DNA of 64,000 nt. Source: Syngnathus acus. Lineage: Eukaryota > Chordata > Actinopteri > Syngnathiformes > Syngnathidae. The translations under genes and the position numbers were made by a program. The notes beneath the pieces are model-generated. The model did no database searches. It worked only from the letters and a program-made list of their open reading frames with translations, and was not told the origin of the DNA. The stretch lies in NCBI RefSeq assembly GCF_901709675.1, contig NC_051108.1:2974001-3038000 (forward strand), in the 5' to 3' direction. Shown here piece after piece: positions 26,149-40,400 of this stretch. The stretch's first letter is position 1; each line of letters starts with the position of its first letter.

Positions 26149-29100
26149 GGAAAAAATAAAATAAAAACATATATAATATAAATAAAGAATATATATTTAT
26201 AAAGAATACAAAATAATATATAATAAAAAATAATATATATAAATAAGACTTTAAAATGCCATATCTAAGTCCATGAAACAAACAAACAAAAAAACCAACA
26301 AACTGAAAAGAGAAAAACAAAAAAGAATGCTTGAAAAGGAATAGGAGGAAGCATAGCTTTTTAGATTCCTACCCCTTTCTCACTTAATCCATCAAACTAA
26401 TAATTCAACACATCAATCAATAAAACAGAAATAAATCATCCTTTTCTTTTTAAATAAATGTGACCAATTTAGTCACTATTTTTGTGATTTACTAAGGAAC
26501 GACTGTATATTTGTCCTGCAGACAATGCCGCGACCGTGTCCGGATTGAAGGGCAGAGTCAAGTCGGCAAAAGACCAAACCAAAGACCTGCTCATCGCTAT
26601 CAATGGAACCATGACAACACTCAAGACAATGCCCAACGGTATGACTCCACAAATACGCTGCCTGACAGTGAAATCAATGAGCGCCTGAATGGAGCTCTGT
26701 GGCTTTTCTAAACTAGACTTGACACAAGTTCATAGGTCGCCCGTTCAATAGGATGGATCAGCGTATTTGTAAACATTGTCATCCGGCAGACACCACGGCC
26801 AAGTTGGCGGCGACAAAGGCTGTGGCCGCCGAGGCCAACGCTACGGCCATCGACGTCCTGGAGCGCCTGGCGGCCTTGAACTTTCAGGTCGACGGCATTC
26901 AGAAGAACTTCAGCCAATTGGCCTATACGGTCAGCGCCGCCAATCAGATGATCCAGGACCCGGATAAAAATAGTAAGTATCTTGTACCGTCGTTAATTGC
27001 GATTGTTTTGTCTATCTTGGATTGAATAATTCCAGAAAAAATTCTCAGCAATCTATTTATTTTGTTTCCCTTTTCATATTTTTGACATCATTGCTTATAT
27101 TTTGCCAAGGTTATATCAAGCCCAAAACAAATTTGCATATTGCATTAACAATGCTGTATAATATTTTGAAATCTATGATGGACTCCTTCTGGTAAATTCT
27201 GACCATAATAATTTGACTAAAATATTTTTCTCTGTGTTTGTCCTTTACTCCCACAGCCATAAGTATGTATATCTATTTTACCTCAATATAAAAACCTCAA
27301 TGGTGCCCCAATACCACGTTGCATTCAATAATCCAACTGGCCTCACTTCCAACATCTCACTTCAATAATTGTCGCAATTTGCATTTATTTTATTTGAACA
27401 AAAGGTATTGGAGCGCCATACATTCTTTTTTTTCAAGCTATCAAGTCAAAGTAGCTGCTCCTAATAATAAATAATAATAATGCCTCAGCTCCGCTCCAGC
27501 ATGAGCTCTACCGCAAAGCATGGAACTCGATTCCGTTTGCCTTTCTCCAGTGTCCATTCCAAATAGTATAGACAAGCTTCTCTTGGAATGCTGAGCTGAG
27601 CTGCACTAATTGATTGGCTCTTTCTTTTTCTCCCTCCACCTCCTCCCTTGCTCTTTATTTATCTTGTCTTCCTTCTCTGTGTTAAATCAATGACTGAGTG
27701 ATTCAGCCGCTTTCAGTATTTGCCCTCTCTTGGTCACGCGCCGCCTCACCTCAGCAGTAAAGTTCTGTATGCCATGACGTGGCTGATTCCGTACCCCGTT
27801 GTCTCTTCAATCAGTCCACGCGGCCGGAGCGAAAGTGAAGGATTTAGAGGTTGAAGCCGATAGGCTGTTGGAGAAATTGAAGCCTATCAAAAAGCTAGAG
27901 GACAACTTGAGGCGAAACATCTCACAAATCAAGGAACTGATTAACCAAGCCAGGAAACAAGCCAACTCGGTAAGCAAAACTCGAGAACGTTTTGTCAAAC
28001 CGCACGTGGGATCAGTACAAATTTGACTTTCTCTTTTTTAGATCAAAGTGTCGGTGTCGTCGGGTGGCGACTGTCTGAGGAGTTACCGCCCTGACATCAG
28101 GAAGGGCAGGTACAACACCATCATTCTTCACGTCAAAACCACCACGCCTGATAATCTGCTATTCTACCTTGGTTCTGCCAAATATGTGAGTAAAAAAAAA
28201 AAAAAAACTCTCAAAGTACCGTATTTTCTGCACTATAAGGCGCACCTAAAAACCTCCAATTTTCTCAAAAGCCGACAGTGCGCCTTATAATCAGGTGCGC
28301 CTTATATATAGACCAATATTGAGCCACTACAGCAGGCCTGTCCAAAGTCCGGCCCAAATGTATATATCTTATATATGGACAAAGTTTGAAAATGGGCCAT
28401 TCATTGAAGGTGCACCTTATAATCCGGTGCGCCTTATAGTGCGGAAAATACGGTAATCCTCAAGCCAACTACACTAAATATGCCCAAATGCATTTATAAA
28501 CATATATGCATGTTTGTGTGTGTTGACAATTAACAGCTTTTGGTTGCTCTTTGCGTTTAGGTTGATTTCCCCGAAGAAATCAGAGCGTTGCTGCATTTGA
28601 GTGCTACAAGCAGTGTGTGTGTGTGACTAAAATTCTTTAACACTAAAACCTTCCGCATGAATGAGCAGCCAGCACGTGTTCACACGAACTTCTAACATTT
28701 CACTATTAGTGTATAAAGCTGGCTAAAAAGCAATGATGCTAATGAATAACGGTGGTTCCTTGAAGGGGTGAGGGTGAGAACAAAGATAAGAAGGCGTGTG
28801 TGAATGTGTGTCTTCAAATTTCCCTAATAATCTCTAAGTGTGCATAATTCTATGTGAATAATAATGCCAAGAGTGAGCGTTATTCTTCAGCAGCATCTAA
28901 ATGAGAGCATATGCTCCAAAGCCTCTTATTCATTTTTTTTTTTTCCTCCAACTCATCCATAATCACCACAAAATTAATCAAAATACAAATCGGCTTAAAG
29001 AGGCAGCGATGTTAAAATTCTTGAGACTTCACTGAAAGTTTACACTCGTGTTACAGTTCTATTTCATCCGAAAAGTAATGACCTGTTTGTTTAATATTTT

Positions 29101-31429
29101 CAGGTTGATTTCTTGGCTCTGGAGATGCGAAAGGGCAAAGTGTATTTCCTTTGGGACGTTGGTTCTGGTGTGGGACGAGTAGAATACCCACATCTCACCA
29201 TCCATGACGGGAACTGGCACAGAATAGAAGCTTCTCGGTAAGAGTTGTGATCTTACATCAGTCCAAACAAGCTCGTTATTTTTCCCCCAAAAGTGGCATG
29301 CCGAACTATTTATGTACGCTTCATACGTATTCAGTGTAGCGATGTAGAAGACATCACAGCAAACATCACCCAATTAATTCTCATTTTACGCTTTTTGTCA
29401 CATCTATACAGACATGCAATCATTAAGTTGAATTTTTAGATAAGAGAAAAAAAGATCTCAGTGGTTCAGAAATACAAATAAGAAACACTCAAAGTAGAAA
29501 AAAAGAAACATGAAGGAAGTGGTAAAATATTTTTAAAAAAAACTTCAATTGAGTTTATATTCCAATATTGTTTTTCATGTTCAGCACAAAATCCTGACAA
29601 CAACCAAAAGTAGAAGCATAAATAAAACCTTAACAACCAGAGGACATCATTTCTTTAACGGAATTACGTTGTTTCACTCGGGAAATCAAACCTTTGCAGC
29701 TTTGCCAGCCGCTGGCTCATCCATTTTTTCAGTAAAGTTGTGCACGGGGGTTTAACGTTCCATTTCCCAATTGTTGGACATGACCAAACAACAAATTCAA
29801 GGTGGCAGATCAATTTCACTGTACATCTCCGAGGTCCCGCCATGTCGCCACAATCACTTTCCCTCCTCCATCTTTTTACTCTTCTAGTTCATAACGGCTG
29901 ATTTCATATGACAGAACACGCGTGGTTGTCCAGGAAATGCCTACTAATAAATATAATTATCTCCTAATTTCTGTCCGTCTGCAGTAACGGATTGAACGGT
30001 ACCATATCAGTGTACCCTCTGGAAGGTCCGAGGGCCGGCGTTGTGCCGAGCCCAAACAGTGCAAACTCACCCGTAACTTACACCATCCTGGACGTGGACC
30101 AGAACGCATACCTGTTTGTGGGCGGAATACTCGGCACGGTCAAGGTAACTATAAATCATTGGTGTGATTTGAAACTTTATCATCAATGTCATTTGTTTAT
30201 CTTGTAGAAAGCGGATGCTGTTAGGACAACAACTTTTACGGGCTGCATGGGAGAAACCTTCCTTGATGGGAAACCAATTGGACTGTGGAACTACAGGGAC
30301 AGGCAGGGAGACTGCAAAGGATGTGTTGTCAGGTATGCAAAGACTGATTTTTTAATTCTTTTTATATTATATTATTTTATTGTATTTTATTGTATTATTT
30401 TTTTTATTTAATTTAATTTTATTATATTATATTATTTTTCTGTTTATTTACAGACTATAAGGTGCACCAGATTATTAGGTGTAGTCTCACTGAATGATTT
30501 TTTTTTTTTAGAAATCTCCATATACAGGTTAAAAAATTGATTTTTAAAAAAACGAAAGGATTTTAAGTGCACCTTATATTCCGACATATACGTCACAACA
30601 TTTTTTTTTTTCCCCCACTGTTTGTTAGCCCCCAGGCATCAAATGGTGAAGGGACCGTCCAGCTGGACGGGGAAGGCTACGCCTCAGTGGCACGACCCAC
30701 AAGATGGAACCCGAATGTTTCCAGTGTTACATTCAAGTTCCGAACATTCGCTTCCGATGCGCTGCTCATGTATCTGGCAACTGATGACATGGTATGAAAG
30801 CTGGATGACATCCTACGATGATTACACAATTTGTATTGATCCATGCAAAATCTCCTGAATGGATCTTCTCTCCATCTTTACTGCCTATAGAAAGACTTTA
30901 TGTCCTTGGAGCTAGAAGGTGGCAAGGTGAAGATGAACTTTGATCTGGGCTCAGGAGCTGCCAGCGCCATATCAGCTCACCGTCAAAACGACGGACACTG
31001 GAAATCCCTCACCATGTCTCGCAACAAAAAGCAAGGTAAACAACGCCAAATACCTCTTCATGAAAATAGAGATTTTGACTTCTGTTCATGAATTATTTGA
31101 ACAGCCACAGTGACCATCGTGGACATTGACACCAGTGCTGAGGAGAAAATCGGGGCGACGTCTCTGGGAACGGCCACTGGGCTGAACCTCAAGGAGAAGC
31201 AGAGTATTTATTTTGGAGGTCTGCCTACCATTGGAAACTACAGGTAAGGCCTGATAAGCAACAGTGGAAGATTCTCGAAAAAAAAAGATAACATTTGTGT
31301 TAACGTGCTATTGTGTTTTCTTAACAGCATGAAATCCAGGTAAAGAATACAAGTTCATACTACGCAAAAAGTGTAACTGTAAATTGCTCTCCGCATGAGG
31401 CTAGCCACACCGGAGTGCCATTTAGCCCA

Positions 31430-31460
<31 letters not shown>

Positions 31461-34400
31461 CACTTTGTGTATGTCAGTCCCTAATGGCTGTTACTCTTCC
31501 GCACAGCGTCTGGAAATCACTTTCTGCCCTTTCTATGTCCACCTGGATGTGTCATTTGTCCTTCCAGTAACAACAGTTTGTGACTTTTTGCAATATTTTA
31601 CATTGTTATAAAAATAATTGTGTTTTTTTTCGGGGGGGGAGGGCACTCTGACAACCTTCACCAATTCTCAGTGGGACAGCAAATTGTTACAAAAGGTGTG
31701 GAAGGTTGTTGAATTCAGTCTAAACTTGGCTTGAATCCAAAATAATGACAACTAATGAAGCCTATTTTTTTTTTTAATAACAAGGACAAATGCCAGATTC
31801 AAATTATGCTCACGCTGATTTCAGGTCAATCATACACTGCAAAGCGTTCAAGGCTGAATTAATGAACACATGATCCTATTACATTCGACTTTTAAGAGAT
31901 TAGAAAGTCTGATGATTCTAATATCGTTCTAGGTCGGAGGTCATGCTAAAGCGCTATGTCGGCTGCCTTCGGGAGATTGAAGTATCCCGAACTCCATATA
32001 ATCTCCTCAGTAGTTCCGATTACATCGGGGTTACCAAAGGATGTAATGTAGAGGTAAGACTACTTCATTTTTTTATTTCAAATCACATAATACATCTTTT
32101 GGGTCATTGTATAACTCAAGCGCAGATCATAATTAATTAGTACAACTTTAATAAATAAAGATTTGTCCTTCATGCTTGTTTACCCCCAAATTACACAAAT
32201 GCACTCCACAATAGAATTTCAAGGCATTCATCGAGGTTTCTATTAACTAATAGAATTTATTCATGCACTCGAGCAGCCATTTGAAAAGCCCATGTTTGGA
32301 TACTTTCTATGTTTGTATTAAGAGCCGGGGGTCATTTCCAAGGTCGTCTACTTGAAATAAAATAATTATTCGTATTGTTTCATAGAATCTATACACAGTC
32401 AGCTTCTCCAAGCCGGGCTTCGTGGAGCTCGGCGGGTTGTCCCTGGCGGTTGGCACCGAGATCAGCCTGTCGTTCAGCACCCGAGCGGACACTGGAATCT
32501 TACTGTTAGCAGTGGGCGGAGCTCCTCCCATTAACCAACAGGTTAGCCATCATCATTTTTATTCAATCACGCATGATGAAATGTAGTTAATTCAAGAAGT
32601 GGCCTGAAGAGCTTAGTCAAATGGACACTGATGTCCTCTTCTTTTCTTCTCCACTTTATAAAATCATTTTTATTAAGAGATCAAGCTGGCATTTTATAGC
32701 GCTTAAAGTAGCGTGAATATATATATATGGCCCAAAAAAATTAAGCAATCCTGTTCTCCGCAGGTCCGTCACCAAAACGTCATCTCGAAGAGGAAACGAA
32801 GACAATCGGGAGAGGTGAGTTAATGGCATGCAGACACACACACACACACACACACTTTCACCAAGTGAATGCATAAGTGCATTTTAATAAGGTCTGCCTT
32901 TGCTGACAAATGGACCAGTTTTATCAAACGCAAATTGGATATGGATGCCAATAAACACGCACACACACATACGCAGTGTCCTCCAAACACACACACACCA
33001 ACAACTATTAAACAAAGCATATGACTTTACCGTCATCGCAATCTCATTCCTTAACGAGGTTTCACGTGCTCGTTAAACTGTACGCACGCTCGCAAATGCA
33101 CACCAATCATAATTTGTGGATTGTTTGTATTGTTTTATTACATCCACAGTACATCAATATAATGTTTGACACAATGATGGAGACAATCGGCCTCATTTTA
33201 TAACCGTGCACGGTTTGCGCACAAAATGGGTTGGGGGAATCTCGCCGTGAACGTTGCCCGTGCTTTGCAGGTGTGATTTAGCAAATACAAAATGTGTGTG
33301 TGCATGTGTGTGTGAGGACAAAGGGTTACCTCTGGTTTATCAATCATTACTGGTCATTGGGCGCATAAATCTATTTTTACTAACAACGCTGGAAGGGACG
33401 GTGTGTGCGCGTGTGACTGTGTGGAAAGGTTAAGCGAGGTTAAGAACACCATCAACTCAACTTGGCCCTGACTAATGGGCGGGGCGGCGGTGGAGGAAAG
33501 AGAACAAGAAACAAAAGATGGAGGAGATTTGGAGGTGAAAGTGGGACTTTTGAAGGGCATGACACCATTTGAAAAGAAAATACAGTCTTCGGGAATCGAA
33601 AAAACAATTTGGGAGGTGGCCACAGAGGAAAGTGATACGTAAAAATAAACTAAGGCGAGTGTTTGATTTCATGCTAAGCGTGTGAGTCTTTTTCATCTGA
33701 ACGTATGCCAAGCGGCGCTCTCCGTGTGTGCGCAGGCAGCACAGCGAGCGGCATGTTGTAGCTACATCTCGGTTCAATTTGTCCCCCGACCTCAAATTGA
33801 AATTCCATTTTCAAGTGGTAAATTGTCTCCCACTTCGCCCCATGGCACACAGTGAATTAAAATTCAAATGAGCCTGACCTTGCACCGCTGCTCTCTCCCA
33901 CCTTTTCGGTCTTTCTCTCGCTGCCTCATCTCTCTCTTGCTGTTCTGCTCTCTGCCCTCTCATCCCGTCCCCCCTATTATCCTCTCCTCAGCGTTCCTCT
34001 CATCTCTTGTTATCCTTTCCCCAACTCGTCTGCCGCCTCTTCACACTCGTCTCCACTTTCCCCTTTTCGCCACTCTCCGACCCTCTCACTCACCGACATT
34101 GTCCACGCACGTTTGCGGCCATTCTTCCCCTCTTTGCCTCTCCGCAAAAGTTTAACACATGCCGCCAAATTCAAGTTGGGAATTAAATGGGTGTGTTTTT
34201 CAATTTAACTGGTTTATTTTTTATCAGATGTGAAAGCTGGATTGTGTTCACCTATTCACTTTTAAAAAATATTTTCCGTTGCTCTTTCAAATATCGATCT
34301 CCAACATTTCCACTATAAAGGCTTTCTATTTGCTTTAGCGCCATCTTGTGGCAGAATATAAAAGCAGCACTACTTTCCTATCTGAAAAGACTTTGGCACC

Positions 34401-37400
34401 ATCTTGTGGCATCTAAGGAAATTTAAACGCCACATCTTGACTTGTTTTTTTGTGTCCAGAAGGAGCCTTACATCTTTTCATGAGACAATACTGAAGAAAT
34501 TATTTCTTCAGGGCTGCCCTATGAAAACATACGGTGTATAAACCAATTTCAGTTATCCTAATCCTAACCCTTCAGTGATCTCAAGGCCTATAATGAAGTT
34601 CACTCCGTCCTTTCTCCCTCAGCCTTTCCTCTCTGTGATGCTGAACAAAGGCTTACTGGAGGTATTGGTGTTCTCGGGCAGCCACAGTCTGCGTCGAGTC
34701 ATCAGACGGCCTGAGCAAGGCGTCCTGAATGACGGCAGAGAGCACTCGTTGCGTATCGAGAGACTACCCGGCAGGTCAGCGCATTTCTCCCTAACAGTTT
34801 TTCTTCTCCATGAGATGGCAAAGCATTTTGCCTTTTCATCAGATCTTTTGCAGTGCAAGTAGATGAGGAGCCAAAGAGGGAGTCTCCACTTCCTAATGAC
34901 CAGCCAATCATCTTGCATCGTGTGTTCCTCGGTGGTATTCCTTCTGAGGTGGAGAGGACATCCAACAGGGTCAACGTTCCCTTCCAAGGATGTATATGGA
35001 ATCTCATGGTCAACTCTGTGTGAGTAACCCCAAAAGCCATCCCGACACAATTTTTCATGTTACCGCATTAAATATTCCTTGATGGTCCAATTGATCACTT
35101 CAGTTCATTAGACCTGAGATTTTCACCTTGAACCTGCCGTGTCAGCCTCTGGCGTGACAATGACAATACAGTCTTTGTCACTTTTGTGCCTGGTCTGCAG
35201 GATTAGATCTGTCCGAGTGCATAAACATATTCATGACTCTCATCGGGCCTGATTGTCCGTCTCTCACCTCACTCCACCCCTATTAACCCGTCTCCTCCCC
35301 ATGTGATGCCTCCTCGTCCCTCGCTAGTCCTCCACGTTGGCTGGTTGTCTAGTTTATGGATATTACCGTGTGCGCGGGTTATTGATTTTGTACGTGAATG
35401 TAAAATTGACATTTAGAATGATTGCGGTTGAAGTGTACGAATGCAAATATCGACTTGGTTTTCACCTTCTGTTATTAGGATTCTTTTCCATTTCTTCTAA
35501 CGCACGTCTTGTCCCTGTCACAGTCTGTCAGATTTCTCCCAGGCGGTTTCCTTTGAAAACGCCGAAATCGGCCAGTGTCCCAGCCTTGCCCCGCTCCCTC
35601 CTCTTCCCTACCCGACGGACGAGGATGAGAAGGAAGTAGAAACGACCGAACCGCACCGACCCGCGCCCACTCCTGCATTTGTTACATCGCCTCCTGAACT
35701 TTCTGCCGTGAGTGATCCAAACACGAACACTTACTAAGGCTTGTTTCTCATCATTATTATTAATATTGAATCATATTGTGGATTCCACTAACATCATAGC
35801 GACCTTACCTTATAAAAGAAAATATGTAAGCATATTTGGATTTGAAAACACATATGAACTATAAATATACGTAGGTACAAGGAAATGTATAAATACACGT
35901 ATATGTATACCGTATTTTCCGCACTATAAGGCGCACCTAAAAACCTCCAATTTTCTCAAAAGCCGACAGTGAGCCTTATAATCAGGTGCGCCTTATATAT
36001 GGACCAATATTGAGCCGCTACAGCAGGCGTGTCCAAAGTCCGGCCCGCGGGCCAAATGTATATATCTTGTATATGGACAAAGTTTTAAAATGGGTCCTTC
36101 ATTGAAGGTGCGCTGGTATAATCCGGTGCGCCTTATAGTGTGGAAAATACGGTATATATATATATGCATAGTATATACATACATATATGAGCCGTTCATT
36201 TGCTTAACGCTGTCTATTTTGCGCATCATAAAAGTGAATCCATGCACTCTCAGTCACACACTGATTTCCGAGGAATACAATGCAGCTTTCCGTGTTGCCT
36301 TAGCGCTCCATTCCGCCGCACTTGTACAGCCCATTAATTGTTCTTTATCGTCCCTTTAGCCTTGAGCCACTAAACACCCTCTCTCGAGTCAACCGTGCGC
36401 TGTGAAGTCACACCGATGTGCAAGCTAACTGTGCATGCCAGCTATGCTTTATGGGCCAGCAAGGGCCAAAGCAGGAGCTGCGATGCTAAGAGGCAGTTAG
36501 ACCATCGCTCAATGCAATATTATACAAAGAAAATGCATTCTAAGCATCATTGCATGGCTAACGCCGCTACTGTGCTTCATGGCTGTATCGTCTTCATCTT
36601 CTTCCCCGCCCCCGATGCCTGATAGGAGGTCACTGCAATTGTTGCACCTGCTGCCACACCTACTGCTACACCTACTTCTGCTGAAGCCCCGCCCACTGCT
36701 GACACGGTATACACACTTGCATACCAACAGGATTCTTGCAATGGGTATTTTCAGCCCAATTTTGCACCTTTCAGAATTCTTTTAGCCTGACCTTTGACCC
36801 CCTCCATCATTTTAAGTTGCCCATCCCTGGCCTGGCCTCTAGCAGTAGAGTAATTGAGAAAAAGTAATTAAGAAGAAGTGGACAGTCCACAAACTATATT
36901 TAAGCTACAGTCCATAAATTCTAATTCTTTCCACAGAGCAGCGAGAAGAACTTCCTGTGAGCACAAGTACATAATTAAATGTAGAGCCACACTCATTCGC
37001 AGATGACGCAGGTGTACCTAATATTTTGTATACGCACAAAAAATAAGAATGCATTAGCAGGCCACTCTGAATCACGCTCTCTATGAGCTGTATGAATCCG
37101 GTCCATCTCAACTTCAAAATACTTGAAGAGCCAGTACTCCAGAAGTTATGGATACAAGGATATTCATCCCGAGAGGGCAATTAGGGATAATAGAATACAT
37201 CTTGCTTGTTCTAAACTTTACACAGTTGCAGCTCAAAGAGGTTGAAACAGCATGTAATGAGCGCTCATTTACAGTAGGAGCAACATGGCAAATTCTTCTG
37301 AGTGGTTCTCTCTGGAGTAATAAAACATTTGGGCTAAAGATAACTGAGCGACTATAAAAATGGCTTCTTTTGACCTTATGATTAGTCTTCTTTGGAGAAA

Positions 37401-40400
37401 ACCTGATGGCAGCACACACACATACAAAATTGTGACTTAATGACTTCACATTCAATCGGCGTGACCTCCAAGAAAAGACGAGCTGCACTGAATGGACGAC
37501 CATCTCGCTATTGTTAGGCTGATGGAAAACCACAGAGGAGATGAGAGAAAGGGAGGGATGAAGAGGAGAATAAAAGAGGCTAGAAGGAGGACGACAAGGG
37601 CCCCGGCCAATGAAGAAGAGGAGGAGAGGACTCTTTCGGAAGACGGCGGCTTGTGCTTTTTTTTGTTGGCTTAATGGAAAGCCGCAGGAGAGGGAGGGGA
37701 GGGAAGAATGAGAAGGAAAGAGAGAGCGAGAGAGCTGCTTTTGTCGGAAGGAGGCTGGGTGAGGTGGAGAAAGAGAAGAAAGGCAGAGGTTGAGCAGGAG
37801 CGGATATGAAGACAGAGCATGATAAGAGGTGAGTGTCGGCGGTAACAAAGCAAGGTCGCCGTGCGGGGAATGTCTCCACTTGAAAGAGAACAAGAGGAGA
37901 TTAAGATACACACACACACACACACACACAAACACACACTGAATAGTGTCTCTAAATTCGGTCTCACAAGTATGCAGGTGGTAAACAGGTGATGCTTAGG
38001 TTAGACGTCATGTTGGGCTATCAAGTTGAAAGCGAAAATATTAATTAGATCAGGGATGGGCAAGAAAGTGTGAAGACGAGATCAGACTGGATCCAAAAAA
38101 AATGAAAGGATGAGCCTAACTGATCAAGATGAGATGAGAAAATAGCAACAGATGATTTCAAGTGATAGGGTGTATTTGTGTTGCAACACTGACACCTTGT
38201 GGCCACAACCTTTTCATTGAACTGAGAAATGGGAGAAAAAAAAAACCGGGAAAATCGCCTCTTCAGTGAATACAGCGCACTTTCAATAAGACCTCATCGA
38301 GTTATTTATTGAATCCACCAATTATTGTTTCTGACATGTTCTTCATTCTCCAGGACTCATGCCCCTCGGCTGTGGCCCCTGTGGCCCTGGAGAAGTCTTA
38401 CCAGTTTGGACTGGGAAGGAACAGTCATATGAGCTTTGCCTTCGATGACGCCAAAGTGAGAGAAAGGTTTGTATTTAGAATGGAAATTAGAATTTACAGA
38501 CGATAACAATCTTTCGTTTTGATTAGTTTAATAAATCGCCCTGTATTTATTTCAGGTTGATTTTGGAGTTCGAGCTGAGGACACATGAGGAATCGGGACT
38601 GGTTCTCTACATGGCCAGAATCAACCACGCTGACTTTGTCTCCATTCAGGTATCAAGTAAGAACATTTGTTTCCATTCAGTAGCACTTATTAACTATAAA
38701 TGTTTGTCATCCACAGATTAAGGATGGACAGGTGTGCCTGGGTTATGACCTCGGTCATGGTAACACATCTGGATGCGTCCCCTACTCCATTAATGATGGG
38801 AACTGGCATAAGGTAGGACAACCTCTATCGTAAATTGAATTTAGTGCAAAAATTATTATTATTTCAGATCCGTGTGGCTCGCAGCAAGCAGCGGGCACTC
38901 CTGGTGGTGGATGGCCGATACAGCAAACAAATGATTAGCCCCAAAAAGGTTTTCATGACGGTTATTTTATGTTATTGCCAAAGATGCATTTCATCACAAA
39001 AATCAATGTGACAATATTGTCATTTTCAGGCTGACCTGTTAGATGTGGTGGGAATGTTGTACGTTGGCGGCCTACCACACAACTACACCACCAAGAGGAT
39101 CGGGCCGGTAAGGGAAAGTGAAAATAGGAAAAGTAGTACCATATTTTCCGCACTATAAGGCGCACTGGATTATAAGGCGCACCTTCAATGAATGGCCCAT
39201 TTTAAAACTTTGTCCATATATAAGGCGCACCTTCAATGAATGGCCCATTTTAAAACTTTGTCCATATATAAGGTTTTTACATTTGGCCCGCGGGCCGGAC
39301 TTTGGACACGCCTGCTGTAGTGGCTCAATATTGGTCCATATATAAGGCGCACCTGATTATAAGGCGCACTGTCGGCTTTTGAGAAAATTGGAGGTTTTTA
39401 GGTGCGCCTTATAGTGCGGAAAATACGGTACATAAGAAATGCACAAAATACTGAGAGCGCAAACTTCTGCTTGTAGATTCTTTTCAGCATCAACGGGTGC
39501 CTGCGTCGCTTAAAGATGGTGGGAGGTGCCGTCACCACAAAGCCCGCCGCTCCGGGTAAGAATGCTTTTCAAATATCCCAAAAATCAATTCCTACTTATT
39601 TGGGTGCATTTATGAGTCATTGTAATCCTTGCGCCAGGTCGTGCCGAGGCGCTTACTGAAGACTTTAAACTTGATATGGAGACGCCAACGTCCAGTCACA
39701 TGGTCGGGAGATGCTTCTCCGCCACCGAGCCAGGAACTTATTTTGACGGAACCGGATTCTTGAAAGCAGGTACATACATCACATATGATGTGATGCAAAC
39801 CAAATAAAACCACCTTGTTGGGTTTTTTTTTAACTCTAAATTACTCATTATTTCTAGTGTCCACCTATCGAGTGGGTCTGGATGTGTCCATCGCATTGCA
39901 GTTCCGAACCAGCAGAACTAACGGCGTCCTTTTGACCATCAGTAATCAAGGCAACGATGGACTTGGTCTCGAAATTATTCAGGGCCGGGTATGATGAATT
40001 ATTTGAGATTATACCAAATGATTCGACACTGCCCTAATTTGAACCGCTTCTAGCTGCTCTTCCACGTGGACAACGGCGCCGGACGCATCACGGCGCTGCA
40101 CGTGCCCGACGGCGACGGGTTCTGTGACGGCCAGTGGCACTCTGTCGTCGCCAACAAGATTCGCCACAGGGTGGAGTTGCTGGTGGATGGGAAGCAGAGT
40201 CAAGCTCAGAGTCCCAATGCACGCTCCAACACCTGTGACACCAACGACCCCATTTATGTGGGAGGCTACCCGGGTATGACGCACAAGTTTCATTCACCAC
40301 AATACCAGACAAAGTTTTACATCTACGTTCTACATGTCTCGTCCAGACGGTGTCCGTCAGGCAGCTCTGACCAGCCGCACGTCCTTCAGAGGTTGCATGA

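Noticed and set aside
33868-34155. 95-codon plus-strand frame in the LG3 intron
   Set aside because: CT-rich DNA gives Ser/Pro/Leu repeats. No similarity or exon signals.
34851-34853. CAG after TCTTTTG as the acceptor for the second-last LG3 exon group
   Set aside because: It gives an immediate in-frame TGA. The AG at 34841-34842 gives RSFAVQVDEE, matching laminin alpha-2.
37114-37935. 273-codon open frame on the minus strand, the longest in the window
   Set aside because: It is Ser/Leu/Pro low-complexity sequence produced by a GA-rich tract and a CA repeat. It has no domain, no splice context and no family resemblance, and it lies inside a lama2 intron.
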